Shown here piece after piece: positions 48,363 to 58,279 of a DNA stretch of 64,000 nucleotides. The number at the start of each line of letters is the position of its first letter. Position 1 is the first letter of the stretch. The DNA is from Boswellia sacra (Eukaryota; Streptophyta; Magnoliopsida; Sapindales; Burseraceae): assembly GCA_013180625.2 (NCBI GenBank), contig SNVD02013943.1, positions 558,001 to 622,000 on the forward strand, written 5' to 3'. The position numbers and the translations under genes are program-made. Under the pieces are notes generated by a model, which did no database searches, was not told the origin of the DNA, and was given only the letters and a program-made list of their open reading frames with translations.

Positions 48363-48775
48363 AAAACCTATATTAATCATTAATGGTAATATAGAAATTT
48401 TGGGTTGAATTTTAAGTTATAATAAATCCTTGAAAAACATTTAACTTAAACCTATATCGACCATTAACGGTAATCAGCGGCGGAGCCAAGGACCTGGCAG
48501 TTGGAGGGGCCAGTGGTGAAAAATAAAAATTAAGAAGAGTGGCTAGAAGAAGCAACACTTGGAGGGGGGCCAAATGATATAAATACAAATATTAATCACC
48601 ATATTTAAAAATTATAAACTTTTCTATATAAAATTTTTTAAAAAAATTTGGGCTAGGGAGGCCAGGGCCCTTCCACAGCAAAGCATAGCTCCGCCCCTGA
48701 TGGTAATGTAGAAATTCTATGTTGACTCTTAAGTTATAATAAATCTTTGAATAACATTTAACTTAAATTGTGTTA
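48363..48775. repeat. 110-bp direct repeat, second copy split by a MITE
   Basis: Copy 1 (about 48366-48450) reads CCTATATTAATCATTAATGG ... TTTAACTTAAA. Copy 2 starts at 48451 with CCTATATCGACCATTAACGG, is broken at 48474 and resumes at about 48700 with GGTAATGTAGAAATTCTATG. The duplication is therefore older than the MITE insertion. Confidence 0.75.
48475..48699. mobile_element. hAT MITE, 225 bp, with 8-bp TSD
   Basis: Left end CAGCGGCGGAGCCAAGG; right end in reverse CAGGGGCGGAGCTATG. Flanks ACGGTAAT (48467-48474) and ATGGTAAT (48700-48707) give an 8-bp duplication with one change. Copy 1 of the host repeat shows the empty site. The CAGxGGCGGAGC terminus is common in plant MITEs. Confidence 0.85.
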
Positions 48776-48859
48776 TTAGGATCATTTTCTTTAAACAGAA
48801 TGTGTTGTTATTGAGAAATACTTATGTACACCAAGTTAATACAAGAAAAATGATCATAT

Positions 48860-49125
48860 TTGGTAGTCTTTGACCGCCAAATAGATCATATTTGACGGTC
48901 TTAAAAGCGCCACCAATGGCACCGCTAAATATAGTCAATTTGACTATATTTGACGGTTAGTCAAAGTGCCAAATATGTATTTGACTATACTTGGCGGTCA
49001 AAGACCGTCAAGTATAATAAGTTTAAAAATTAAAAAAATATATACTTGGCAGTTTTTGACCGCCAAGTATAATAGTTTCAAAAATTAAAAAATATACTTG
49101 GCAGTTTTTAACCGCCAAGTATTTC
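48860..49125. repeat. CACTA subterminal repeat array
   Basis: At least six copies, in both orientations, of a short motif close to ACTTGGCGGTC: for example TTTGACCGCCAAAT, TTTGACGGTC and TTGGCGGTCAAAGACCGTCA. Several form perfect or near-perfect palindromes. The right end has a GACTTTTTTAA...CCGCCAAATAA copy near 56078-56105. In CACTA elements such repeats are the TnpA-type binding sites. Confidence 0.75.
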
Positions 49126-49193
49126 AAAAAAATTAATATATATATATAAAATAGGTATTTTATAAAATTTAGGAAATTCATAATCTTTATCAT

Positions 49194-49582
49194 TTGTCAC
49201 ATTAAATAAATTTCTCATAAAACTCCTCAGTTCCCAATAAAAGTAAAATAAGATAACAATTTTAGAATGTTAAATAAACTTTTTTGTAATAAATTAGCAA
49301 CACAATATTTGCCATTATGACAAATTAGGTATTGCAACTAGTGGTAAAGATAATTTGCAATTCAGAGGTAACCAGATTAAAAACATTTTGTCACATTAAA
49401 TAAATTTCTCATAAAACTCCTCAGTTCCCAATAAAAGTAAAATAAGATAACAATTTTAGAATGTTAAATAAACTTTTTTGTAATAAATTAGCAACACAAT
49501 ATTTGCCATTATGACAAATCAGGTATTGCAACTAGTGGTAAAGATAATTTGCAATTCAGAGGTAACCAGATTAAAACCATGA
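49194..49582. repeat. 194-bp tandem duplication in the CACTA element
   Basis: The block starting TTGTCACATTAAATAAATTT and ending GGTAACCAGATTAAAA occurs twice with a 194-bp period (49194 and 49388) and only one or two differences. It is much younger than the captured fragments. Confidence 0.9.
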
Positions 49583-49816
49583 ATAAGTACATGAGATTTC
49601 ATACCTAATTCCATTAGAGGGAAACTCTGATACAAACATAAATGAGTAAGAAAAATGATAAATAAAGCATTACTGTCACATAAATTTCCTAGATAATCTA
49701 TGCTTAAAAACTGTGATTATTCACAACAAACTTTAGTAACTTGTACTTTTTTGCCTCACAGATAGCTGCATGATATATGCTTGAGAAGAAAATTATTTCA
49801 CTGGTCCATGATCTAC

Positions 49817-49950
49817 AGGAGAACATTAAAGTGAATCATCAACTCATTGAGACATAAAACAATATAGGAGAACATTAAAGTGAATCATCAACTCATTGAG
49901 ACATAAAACAAGATAGGAGAACATTAAAGTGAATCATCAAGTTGAGCATT
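49817..49950. repeat. 49-bp tandem repeat, nearly three copies
   Basis: Copies begin AGGAGAACATTAAAGTGAAT at 49817, 49866 and 49915. They are almost identical; the third is cut short after ATCATCAA. A further duplicated segment (GTAAGAAGCATTTCTGTCCA) occurs at about 50034 and 50107. Confidence 0.9.
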
Positions 49951-50410
49951 CACTGCAACAAATTTTTCATAGTGAGAAACACCAAAATTTTTAGCATCAT
50001 TCTTGGCAATAAAACATTGCATGTGGACGTGGAGTAAGAAGCATTTCTGTCCATATTAAAATTAAAAAGACTAATTCTGAAGTGCATGATTTTAAGAACT
50101 CAGAAGTAAGAAGCATTTCTGTCCATATTAAAATTCATGCATGAATTTTTATATATGTGACAACTTAACATCCTCTAGTTCATAAACTCAAACAAAAAGA
50201 CAAGACATCAAATGAATTCAAAGAATAAGGCAAGATCTCTGACTAACAAATTAATCAGGTAAATAATTTGTTCTTCAATTTCGTAGGAGGTGTGGGACAC
50301 TGAAAACAAGATCAAGATCAAGCTCTATGATGTACCAACAATATAATTTCATTGCTTTGAAACAAATGGTGTTAACAAAAAAATTACTTTGAAAGTTCTC
50401 AAGGTGGTAC

Positions 50411-50878
50411 CAGCACATCTGTTCATTTGCGTTCAATTTTGCCCTAACAAGTTCAATTTCATTGCCTGAAAAATAGTTGCAAAATTGTCAAATTATGCGC
50501 AAGTGTTATATGCAGAAAAATTCAAAAATTGAGTTTCTTACCACGAAGCTTTTTTTCCAGTTCCACTTCATAGCACTGTATCTAATGGATCTGCTTAATC
50601 ATAGGAAACATAGCAGATAAGAGGCTGTACAGATATTGCAACTTCTCTAGGACAGGTATTTCCCGTATCCTTACCTGCATCTCAGTCAAAAATATATTAA
50701 TAACATGACCATACCTCTTTTAAAATCAAAACCATATCAAATAAAACTGTTATTTCCCTTTAATCCAGGAATAAATACCTTTATCATATTGTCCCCACGT
50801 AAGCATGCCTTGCAATTACAAATGCCACGACATGCAGGACAGATCTTCTCAATTTCTTCTGATGAGATATCTGAGTAC
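50411..50878 (-). pseudogene. Captured JMJ25/IBM1-like histone demethylase fragment
   Basis: Three exon pieces in order: 50878-50779 (RYSDISSEEIEKICPACRG then NCKACLRGDNMIK), 50674-50542 (VRIREIPVLEKLQYLYSLLS ... EVELEKKLRG) and 50465-50411 (NEIELVRAKLNANEQMC). They match the Cys-rich (zf-4CXXC_R1-like) region and linker of plant JmjC H3K9 demethylases, upstream of the JmjC domain. Introns and GT/AG sites persist. Exon two has an in-frame TAG where the family has Gln. The catalytic domain is absent, so no enzyme activity is possible. Family assignment is from memory of conserved motifs. Confidence 0.7.
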
Positions 50879-51654
50879 CTGACAAATGAAGCATAAATAC
50901 TCAATATTCTTGTGCATTCACAAAAAAGGTGTCTGCCTAAAACTCAACCTCACCATGTTGAGATACAGCTATCAAGATAGTCATGAGATCATTTGTTTTG
51001 ACAACCAAGATAACATCACATCTCACATATTTGAAAGTTTAGAGCCCCTGATCAGTACTGCAAATCAAAAATAAAAAACAAGAGAAAGATCAACACAGAC
51101 AAAAGCTAGACTGTGAGAGGCCAAGAACACTGTCCCCATGTATGTAAAGTAACCATATACTCCATCCAGGCAAGTTAACCAAATCTAAATTATTTCTCAG
51201 CAAGGTCTTCAATTTACTTTAATTTATTTGTTCAATTTGATTTAATCGATAAATTTAATCAATTCACTCCATTGAAGCCCACCACTTATTTCAATTAGTA
51301 GTTCCATTTTACTCAAATAGTACTATATTTAGAGAAGCCAAACCCATATAGATTTACTGGATGAATTTCAATCATTTTCATTGATTGTTTCTAATTTTCA
51401 GCCAATAATTCTTTTTTCCAACAAAATCCAATAACACAAAATGTGAAATTAACCAAGTTCAAGAAACCCAAGTAATCAAAAGCTCAAAGTAAAACAAAAG
51501 ACATAGTACCAACTCCAAAAGTCAACATAATATCAAATTTTTTTCACAAATGATTCTCAACTTTATAAAAGTTTTATGCACCTCCAAATTAATTGAGTTT
51601 TCTTGTAGTGAATAGTAACAAGGTGTTTATAAATGATTATGAGATAGGCATCAC

Positions 51655-53340
51655 CATTTGATGGTTTCATAGTTACAGCAGCTTGAAGATGTGATCCTAC
51701 AACTGTCTCAACAGGGAAATTTTGCAGCATAACCATAGATGATGGAATGGAAACTTCAATAACAACCTATCAGAAATACTTATAGAGGTTAACAGAAGAG
51801 TAGCCATATAGGGTGCAAAACATCCAGACAGATCTCTACATTAGAACTTGATGCATTAATGGCTAAAAGAGCTTCAACACCACAAAAGATGTTACCTCCA
51901 TTGTCAAATTTATCAATTGTGCAAAAACATAACTACCTATGAAGCACTAAGAATTATTGTATATCAACCCAACAAGTTTCAATTCAAGCTTACTTAAGCA
52001 GAATTCGTTAGTAGCAAAGTGATGAGTTTAAATGTCTCACATGATGAGCCAAAATGTATAATCGCACGTGAGGGGCCTGTTAAAGCTTAAATGCTATAGT
52101 TAAGGCCTTACCTATCAACTTAGACCTTTAGATCAGGTGGTTATTTAACATATATCTACTAGCACAACAACGTTACCTCATCATAATTGAATGAATAAAA
52201 AATAGACACCACTTTAGCAGTAGCTTTTCCAGGCTTCTTTGCCTGGACAACTCTAGAAGCAGATATGGATACAACAACCATGTCCAAAGAAAACCATTTG
52301 TAGTCACTGGATGTTTTTGCACAACCTATACAATTCAAATAACAAAACTCATCAGCATATTCAGATTTGAGTCATAATATTTATCTAACTGGGCAGGCAG
52401 AAAGCATCCAACCTCCAGTAGCTTCTTAGCTCCACTTCTTGGTAAATACCATGGGCCCATGGAAGAAGAATGCTTCGAGACAGGCCATTTGTTATTTCCA
52501 AACTAAACTTAACTCGATCACATACCATTATTTCTTGCACAACCTTGAGAACCTATGAGATAAAGATGATGCAGATTAAACTTAACTGTCTAGTATTTTT
52601 ATGGGAGTATTATAAGCATGAAAGACAACAAAATAATAATATAAAATAGAACTTATAACTAAAGATAAGAAAAGAAAAAGAGCTAAAGCAAAGTTACATC
52701 TTTTGTATTCGGATGCCCAGTAAAATATGTTAAAGAAGCCATTAATTTTCCCAGTCCCCGTGAAGTTGCTTTCAGGATTCTAGAATTTTGACAGCCATGC
52801 ATTAGCACAACATCGTCTGACACCGAGAAAGTTTCCCAGTATTTAGACCGGTTGTCAAATAGTTTAACATCATCAGTCTGAAATGCAAGGAAAGAACTTC
52901 TTAGTCAATATGAGAAAGTAGTGAGAATCTAAAGCCAGCATCATAAACCACATTTGTAAATAATATATTCCTAGCAAACCACAAATGTATTACCTCTGTA
53001 ATATAAATTTCCTGTGCACCATGTCCCTGTGATAGAACTTTAATTTGAATTAGTTATTGATGGCCAGAAATGATAAACCACCATGCCACAGACGGAATGG
53101 CTTTTGTTCCTTCAATGGGATCACCAGAAATAGACAAAGGTGACATATACAAACATAAAGTGTCAGGTAGGACCACATTAAGTGTGGACACTTGAATATG
53201 GCCAGCAACTCTGGTATCTTCAACAATGACAGATGTTTCCCCTAAGGTTAGAGCATGTGTTAAGCCCATCATACTATCCACCTGAGCAACTGAAGGGTTT
53301 GAAACAGACCAGCGGTGATGCAGTGATGGCAGAGTAACCA
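51655..53340 (-). pseudogene. Captured nuclear-pore gp210 (NUP210) fragment
   Basis: Five exon pieces: 53340-52994, 52877-52698, 52552-52413, 52325-52177 and 51766-51655. Segments such as RWSVSNPSVAQVDSMMGLTH, SVIVEDTRVAGHIQVSTLNV, ASRVVQAKKPGKATAKVV and SSMVMLQNFPVETVVGSHLQ are typical of plant gp210, the large membrane nucleoporin of the nuclear pore ring. Order and splice sites are preserved. Breaks: TAA replaces a Tyr codon in the first piece, and a small frameshift lies near the end of the third piece (about 52430). This is an internal part only, without signal peptide or membrane helix. The intact donor gene must lie elsewhere in the genome. Confidence 0.82.
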
Positions 53341-53681
53341 CTGCAAATGCCAATGAAAAACAAAGTGAGAAAATAGCAAACAATGCATCATAATATAGTT
53401 GGTACAAATAGTTTTATGATAAATAGATGACTCATGTAGAAAGTGAGTATTGATCATCCTCCCTATGTTCTGAGTGTGGCTTAAATCGAGAGCCGCATCA
53501 ACCTTCTAAACCGTTTAGGAAGCTGCAACCTTCAAGAGGTTCTAACTTTGCCATCATACTGGGTAATAGGGTAGAAAAGATGGATCCAAAGTCCCTGAAG
53601 AAAGTGAATAAAAAGACAAAGGCAGAAAAACCAAAAACAAAAACGAAATTAAAAAAAAAATTAACTTTCCAAGTCACACAC

Positions 53682-54107
53682 CCTGATTGCTCGGCTTGCA
53701 GTTTCTCAAGCTCTTCCCTTGCTTTACAAGGATCACGGGATGCAAAATCATAATCTGTACCACTTCTTCCAAAAAGTTGTTTCTCAGATGCAATCCAGGC
53801 ATGCTTCTCAATCAATTTTTTGACTTTTGAGGAGCAATCTTTCTGTTCCATCTCCATTCATTTTACCTGTCATAGAAATTGAATAATTTATTTTTAGTGT
53901 CTATAGTAGAAATGTGTATAAGATAATAAGCCAATTTACCTCATTTTCTAACTTCTTCCTCTCAAGTTTCATGTCACTGAGTTTATGTTGAAGTTTCTGC
54001 TGCTCCTTTACAATGCTACTAATTTAGGAATCACATTCCTTTATCTTTAAACGGATTGAATTGAGCTCAGATTGTGCCTGATCATGATTATTCCGTGTGA
54101 CAGCAAC
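53682..54107 (-). pseudogene. Captured SMC2 (condensin) fragment
   Basis: Two exon pieces, 54107-53940 and 53866-53682. They read like the hinge-side coiled coil of SMC2/CAP-E: RNNHDQAQSELNSIRLKIKE, EQQKLQHKLSDMKLERKKLE, EHAWIASEKQLFGRSGTDYD with K for the first E, and REELEKLQAEQSG. SMC2 is the ATPase subunit shared by condensins; the ATPase heads are absent here. In-frame stops: TAG at a Gln position in the first piece, and TGA at the start of the second. Both pieces keep GT/AG borders. They lie immediately upstream, in the transcription sense, of the gp210 pieces. Confidence 0.8.
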
Positions 54108-54112
54108 CTACA

Positions 54113-54915
54113 ACAGGAATATCTATTTACCTGGTTCCTATTTACCTGGAGTCAACATGCCTTCTACTTTTCAGACATTCACTCCCCTTGGAACAATGAA
54201 TGCTAGTTGGTAAGCCCCAGCTGTGATTGGAGGAGCAACTTCATCAAGCAACCAGCCCCAGATTCCTAATTTTTGTTATCCTGTTGGTTACCCCTATCCG
54301 GGCTTTCCAAGTAATTATACAACTCTAGTGGTTTGTAAGCTATGTATTTTTTTGTTTTTCGAAATTACTGTTAACATATTCAATTTTATTGTATCTTTAA
54401 CTTTTGGTTCAGATTAATTTTATCAGGTTATGATTGTACATATCAATGATATATAGATTACTGCAACTAGTTAGATATTTTGTATAGTTTCTTGTGTTAA
54501 CTGCATATAATATCAGTCACATAAAGTTGGAGCTCTTCTTGTTGACAGGCCCTTGGGATCCCTCTTCTTGGTGTGCCCTAGGTTAACAAACACAACTGCC
54601 CTGCACATATCCTAGCCAAGGAGGATATGGTTATGCTACTTCAATGCCTCAAGTGGCACTCGATTGCTCAGCATCCCTTGGACAATCCTCTCAAAGAGGA
54701 ATTATCAGGCCATTGTCAAAACTTTCTCAAAAGCATCAACAACTCTGGGAAGCTCAAGTATGAGTTCTTGTCTTAAACTTTTTCATTATGCTTGGAATTA
54801 TTTTATTTAGCTCATGGTTATGACTATGGCTATGCGGGTTTCTTTGGTTTTGAGGATGCAGTCTGCAGAGAATGCTCAGTTATGGAATGTTAAGGACTTA
54901 GTCAATGATGCTATA
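54113..54915 (+). pseudogene. Captured fragment of an unidentified gene, opposite strand
   Basis: Plus-strand coding-like pieces: about 54140-54320 (PSTFQTFTPLGTMNASW, stop, then SNQPQIPNFCYPVGYPYPGF), about 54550-54755 (GYGYATSMPQVALDCSASLG ... SKLSQKHQQLWEAQ) and about 54861-54900 (SAENAQLWNV). The last join uses CTCAA|GTATGAG and GATGCAG|TCTGC and restores a continuous helical-looking frame. Rich in Pro, Tyr, Ser and Gln. The donor gene is not recognised. It is a fourth source, since its strand and composition differ from the SMC2/gp210 block. Confidence 0.55.
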
Positions 54916-55230
54916 TATCTATGGATTGATTAGAAAGATATATCTTCAATTTCTATCAATTATTCAATAAAAAATTTCACTAGCCTGATCTGAATTCTAG
55001 CTAAATTACAAGTAGACCTCTTAGCTTCCAAATCTATCATTAACACTACCTTAAATAACGATATTTATCAGAAATCTCCACGAAATCACAACCTATTTTA
55101 TAAATCAAAATTAAATGAATCAAATTTACCCGACTATTAGAATTTGGTAAATTATTCAGATCCTATTAGTTTCCAAATTTACAACATTTATATCAACGAA
55201 ATCATAAAAATTAAACAAAAAATCAAGAAA

Positions 55231-55640
55231 TTAAATCAAAAGAGAGGAAGAGAGACAAACCTGAGTGAGAGTGACGGACAAGCAATCACGCCGGGCGAAG
55301 CTGGAGGACGATGAGAGGGTGTAGCCGTGGACCCTAGTGGCGAGTCGTGTGAAGACGAGGAGCGTGCAGCGCAGCCGTGGACCGTGGTGGCAACTCGAGA
55401 TGACAAAGGCGCTTGTGGTTGCAAGTGAACGAGGAAGGCAAAGGCCAAGCTTGAAGAGGGTCACATCCGAGTAAAGAGGTATAAGCTAGCCGACGATGGT
55501 GGAGTAGAACTAGGTCATAGACAGTGTCATGGTGGAGTGGCGACATGGACAGAAGAGATCCAGAGAGAAGGTGTTGACGTTGGTGGGTGGGTTAGGGATT
55601 TGAGATTGGGGTGTGAAGGCCTTGCGTTTTGGGAATGAAA
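55231..55640 (-). other. GC-rich leader exon of the CACTA element
   Basis: This is the only GC-rich part of the element. On the minus strand it ends CACTCTCACTCAG|GTTTGTCTC, a good splice donor at 55262. Overlapping ORFs are rich in Ser, Arg and His and show no domain. It probably serves as the first exon of a minus-strand transcript reading towards the SMC2, gp210 and JMJ25-like pieces. Confidence 0.45.
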
Positions 55641-56149
55641 GGAAGTAAAATATTTGCGTTTTGGACCAAAACGACACCGTATCCCCTTCTTTTTTAAATA
55701 TATTAACAAATTTAATTTCTTTCTTACTTATAATTTGTGCATTTAGATTTTAAATTTTAATAAATTTATATTTAACCATTAACTTATATTATTTAATTTT
55801 TTATTATTTATAATTTTTTAGCTAAAGATTTTAAATTCTAATGTATCTATATTTAACCATAAAATCATATTTTTGAATAAAATATTTATATTACTATTTT
55901 AATTTATTAATATTTATCTAAATAAAAAAATGAAATTGTTATAATTTTACATAGATTTTAGAATCCACATACTTGTCACAATTTAAAAACTGTGATAAAT
56001 ATGTGATTGAATAAAGACAAATAATGACAAATATAATAAATATGTGGGTTTGACTTCTAAACCAATCTTATACTTCTGACTTTTTTAAAAAAACCGCCAA
56101 ATAAAAAAAATGTAAAGTGACAAATATAAAAAATATTCTTGTAGTGAGT

Positions 56150-56416
56150 GTACTACCTTGGTCTACTTATGTGGTACATCCAACAAATCACAAATTGTTA
56201 TCTGAAGCCATCTTATTGTTAAATTAAATTTTATATTTGTTTCCTAATTTTTCATTTATTTTTAATGATCCCAGCCAACTTTCTATAATAGCTTAAGAAA
56301 AAAATCTTCATCTCTCTAACATACGTTTCTTTTTTATTTTGAAATTTAACGTGGTTCTGTTACACTAGAAGATAGAAATCATACTCAAGCTTCTCTACAA
56401 TTTTTCTTCTCCAAAT
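56150..56416. other. Short spacer between CACTA and copia elements
   Basis: 267 bp with no gene or repeat signal recognised. It may be host sequence separating the two insertions. Confidence 0.4.
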
Positions 56417-57459
56417 TGTTGAAATAGGAAGTCTTTTTCCTATTGGAATTAAATTAATCAGTGGATTCCTATTTAGCATATTAATTAATTGTGAATCTTT
56501 ATTTCTCTAGGATTATGATTTATCTTAATTCAGGATTATACACCAAGTTTTCTATTTACTTAGGAAATGTATCCTATTTGGGGCTATGTTGTCTAATACT
56601 TTTAGGATTAGTTATTGTACTAGTTTTGAGACTATAGTAATATAAATAGGTGACTTCTAGTAGTGCTTTGGTATAACACAAAAAAGGTGTATAAGTGTGG
56701 AATTCCAATATATATATTATAAATTTTAGAAAATATGACTAAGGGTAATTGAGTAATTTTATGAGAATTGGGCTGGATAATAGAAGTGGGCTTGTGTTGG
56801 AATTGGTAAGGGTGAATTGGGCTTGAATTTGAAATTGTTGGACTTAGGCTCATTGAGTCAGGCCTTATGTATATAAGAGATGGGGTTTTCTAGAATTAGA
56901 GAGAAGGAAAAAGAAAAGAAGAGAGGAGGAGAAGGAGTTCACGTTCCAGGAAGAAAAGAAGAAAAGAAAGGAGAGGAAAGAAAATTCAAGAAGTTTAGCT
57001 TGGAAAACAAGTAGGAGATTCTAACACTATACTTACTTCATATTATGTGTTTTGTAGTTGAATTGATATTGTTACTATGTATGTGACATGTTTTGACTTG
57101 AATTCTTGGTTGCTTGGATGATGAATTATGAGTAAACTTACTTATTGCAAATTGTTTGTTGTGATTGCATGAATAATTATGTGTGAGTTGAAGTGTTGAT
57201 AAAGTGGAGTAGAGATGATTTTGTGAGAAGTATAATTCATGTAACTGTCTTGTGTTGATTGAGTTGATGCGTTTTTCTGGATTGAGAATTGTGTGATTTC
57301 TCATTTGTTTTGGAAAATAGACGTATTAAGCTTTAATTAGCTATTGATTTCGTTGAATTTGGAGTTAAAACGGATTTTTGGTGAATTTTTGAAGTTGGGA
57401 GTTGAAATCTGAAAATGGTACGTTTTGAACCAACTTTGGAATTCGATTCTGGTGTTTCG

Positions 57460-57715
57460 CTTGACAGTGAACAGTGCATCGAGTGAACAGTGTCGAGTGT
57501 CGAGAAACAGTGTCGAGTGAACAGTGTTTTCGATGAACAGTATCGAGTAAACAGTATCTTAGTGAACAGTCTTAAGAAACAGTGCCGAGTGAACAGTATT
57601 TTTGGTGAACAGTATCGAGTGTCGAGAAATAGTGTCGAGTGAACAGTATTTTCAGTGAACAGTATCGAGAAACAGTGTCGAGTGAATAGTATCAAGTGTC
57701 GAGCAAAATTTCAGA
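57460..57715. repeat. Short degenerate minisatellite
   Basis: Around 15 irregular copies of a 14-25 bp motif built on GTGTCGAGTGAACAGT or TCAGTGAACAGTATCGAG. The copies alternate in a higher-order pattern. They lie inside the solo LTR. The open frames across them are low-complexity by-products. Confidence 0.8.
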
Positions 57716-57826
57716 ACCACCCCAAATTGACTGAATACTCCCCAAAAAGTCATGGATTTTGCATAAAAATCATAATTTCTTGAGACTTATCATAGTGGTG
57801 ATATTGAAAGGCTATTAATGTATGCA

Positions 57827-58279
57827 TTGGACCTTGGATGAGTCGTTTTGTATACGGATCCAAGGAGAATACGGATATTATATTCTAAGTGTTGAACCTT
57901 GGGTGGACCGTTCTGTATACGGACTCAAGGGGAACACGAATATAATGATATGGAGTGTTGGACCTTGGGTGGACCGTTCTGTATACGGACCCAAGGGGAA
58001 CACGAATATAATGATATGAAGTGTTGGACCTTGGGTGGACCGTTTTGTATACGGACCCAAGGGGAACACGAATATAATGATATGAAGTGTTGGACCTTGG
58101 GTGGACTGTTCTGTATACGGCCCAAAGGGAACACGAATATATTAATATGAGGTGTTGGACTTTGGGTGGACCGTTCTGTATACGGACCCAAGGGGAACAC
58201 GAATATTTCGATATGATGTGTCAGACCTTGGATGGGCCGTTCTGTATACGGATCCAAGGGGAATACGAACAGAAATTTC
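57827..58279. repeat. 66-bp tandem array, seven copies
   Basis: Copies start near 57827, 57892, 57958, 58024, 58090, 58155 and 58221. The unit carries TTGGACCTTGGGTGGACCG, TGTATACGGACCCAAGGGGA and ACACGAATATAATGATATG. GGACCTTGGGT and ACCCAAGG are near-inverted, so each unit can form a hairpin. The central copies are almost identical and the outer ones diverge. The period is a multiple of three, which keeps several frames open on both strands. Confidence 0.92.

Larger units (their letters stand above)
48837..56146 (-). mobile_element. Pack-CACTA-like transposon carrying fragments of several host genes
   Basis: The right terminus reads, on the minus strand, CACTACAAGAATATT. The left terminus is TAATACAAGAAAAATG, so the outer CAC has decayed to TAA. 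The 3-bp AGT at 48834-48836 and 56147-56149 is the expected CACTA target duplication. Subterminal repeats of the TTGGCGGTC/GACCGCCAA type cluster at the left, with one at the right. No transposase (TnpA/TnpD) is seen. The interior holds fragments of JMJ25-like, gp210, SMC2 and one unidentified gene, with introns kept, so capture was at DNA level. Movement would need an autonomous relative. The strand given is the probable transcription direction from the GC-rich right end. Confidence 0.8.

Noticed and set aside
53054..53407. 117-codon ORF that could pass as a small gp210 gene
   Set aside because: It is one captured exon of the CACTA element with an in-frame stop and intronic sequence at its start, not a host gene.
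55231..55546. Overlapping Ser/His/Arg-rich ORFs in the GC-rich part of the CACTA element
   Set aside because: GC-rich DNA leaves several frames open; no domain. Treated as a leader exon instead of a gene.
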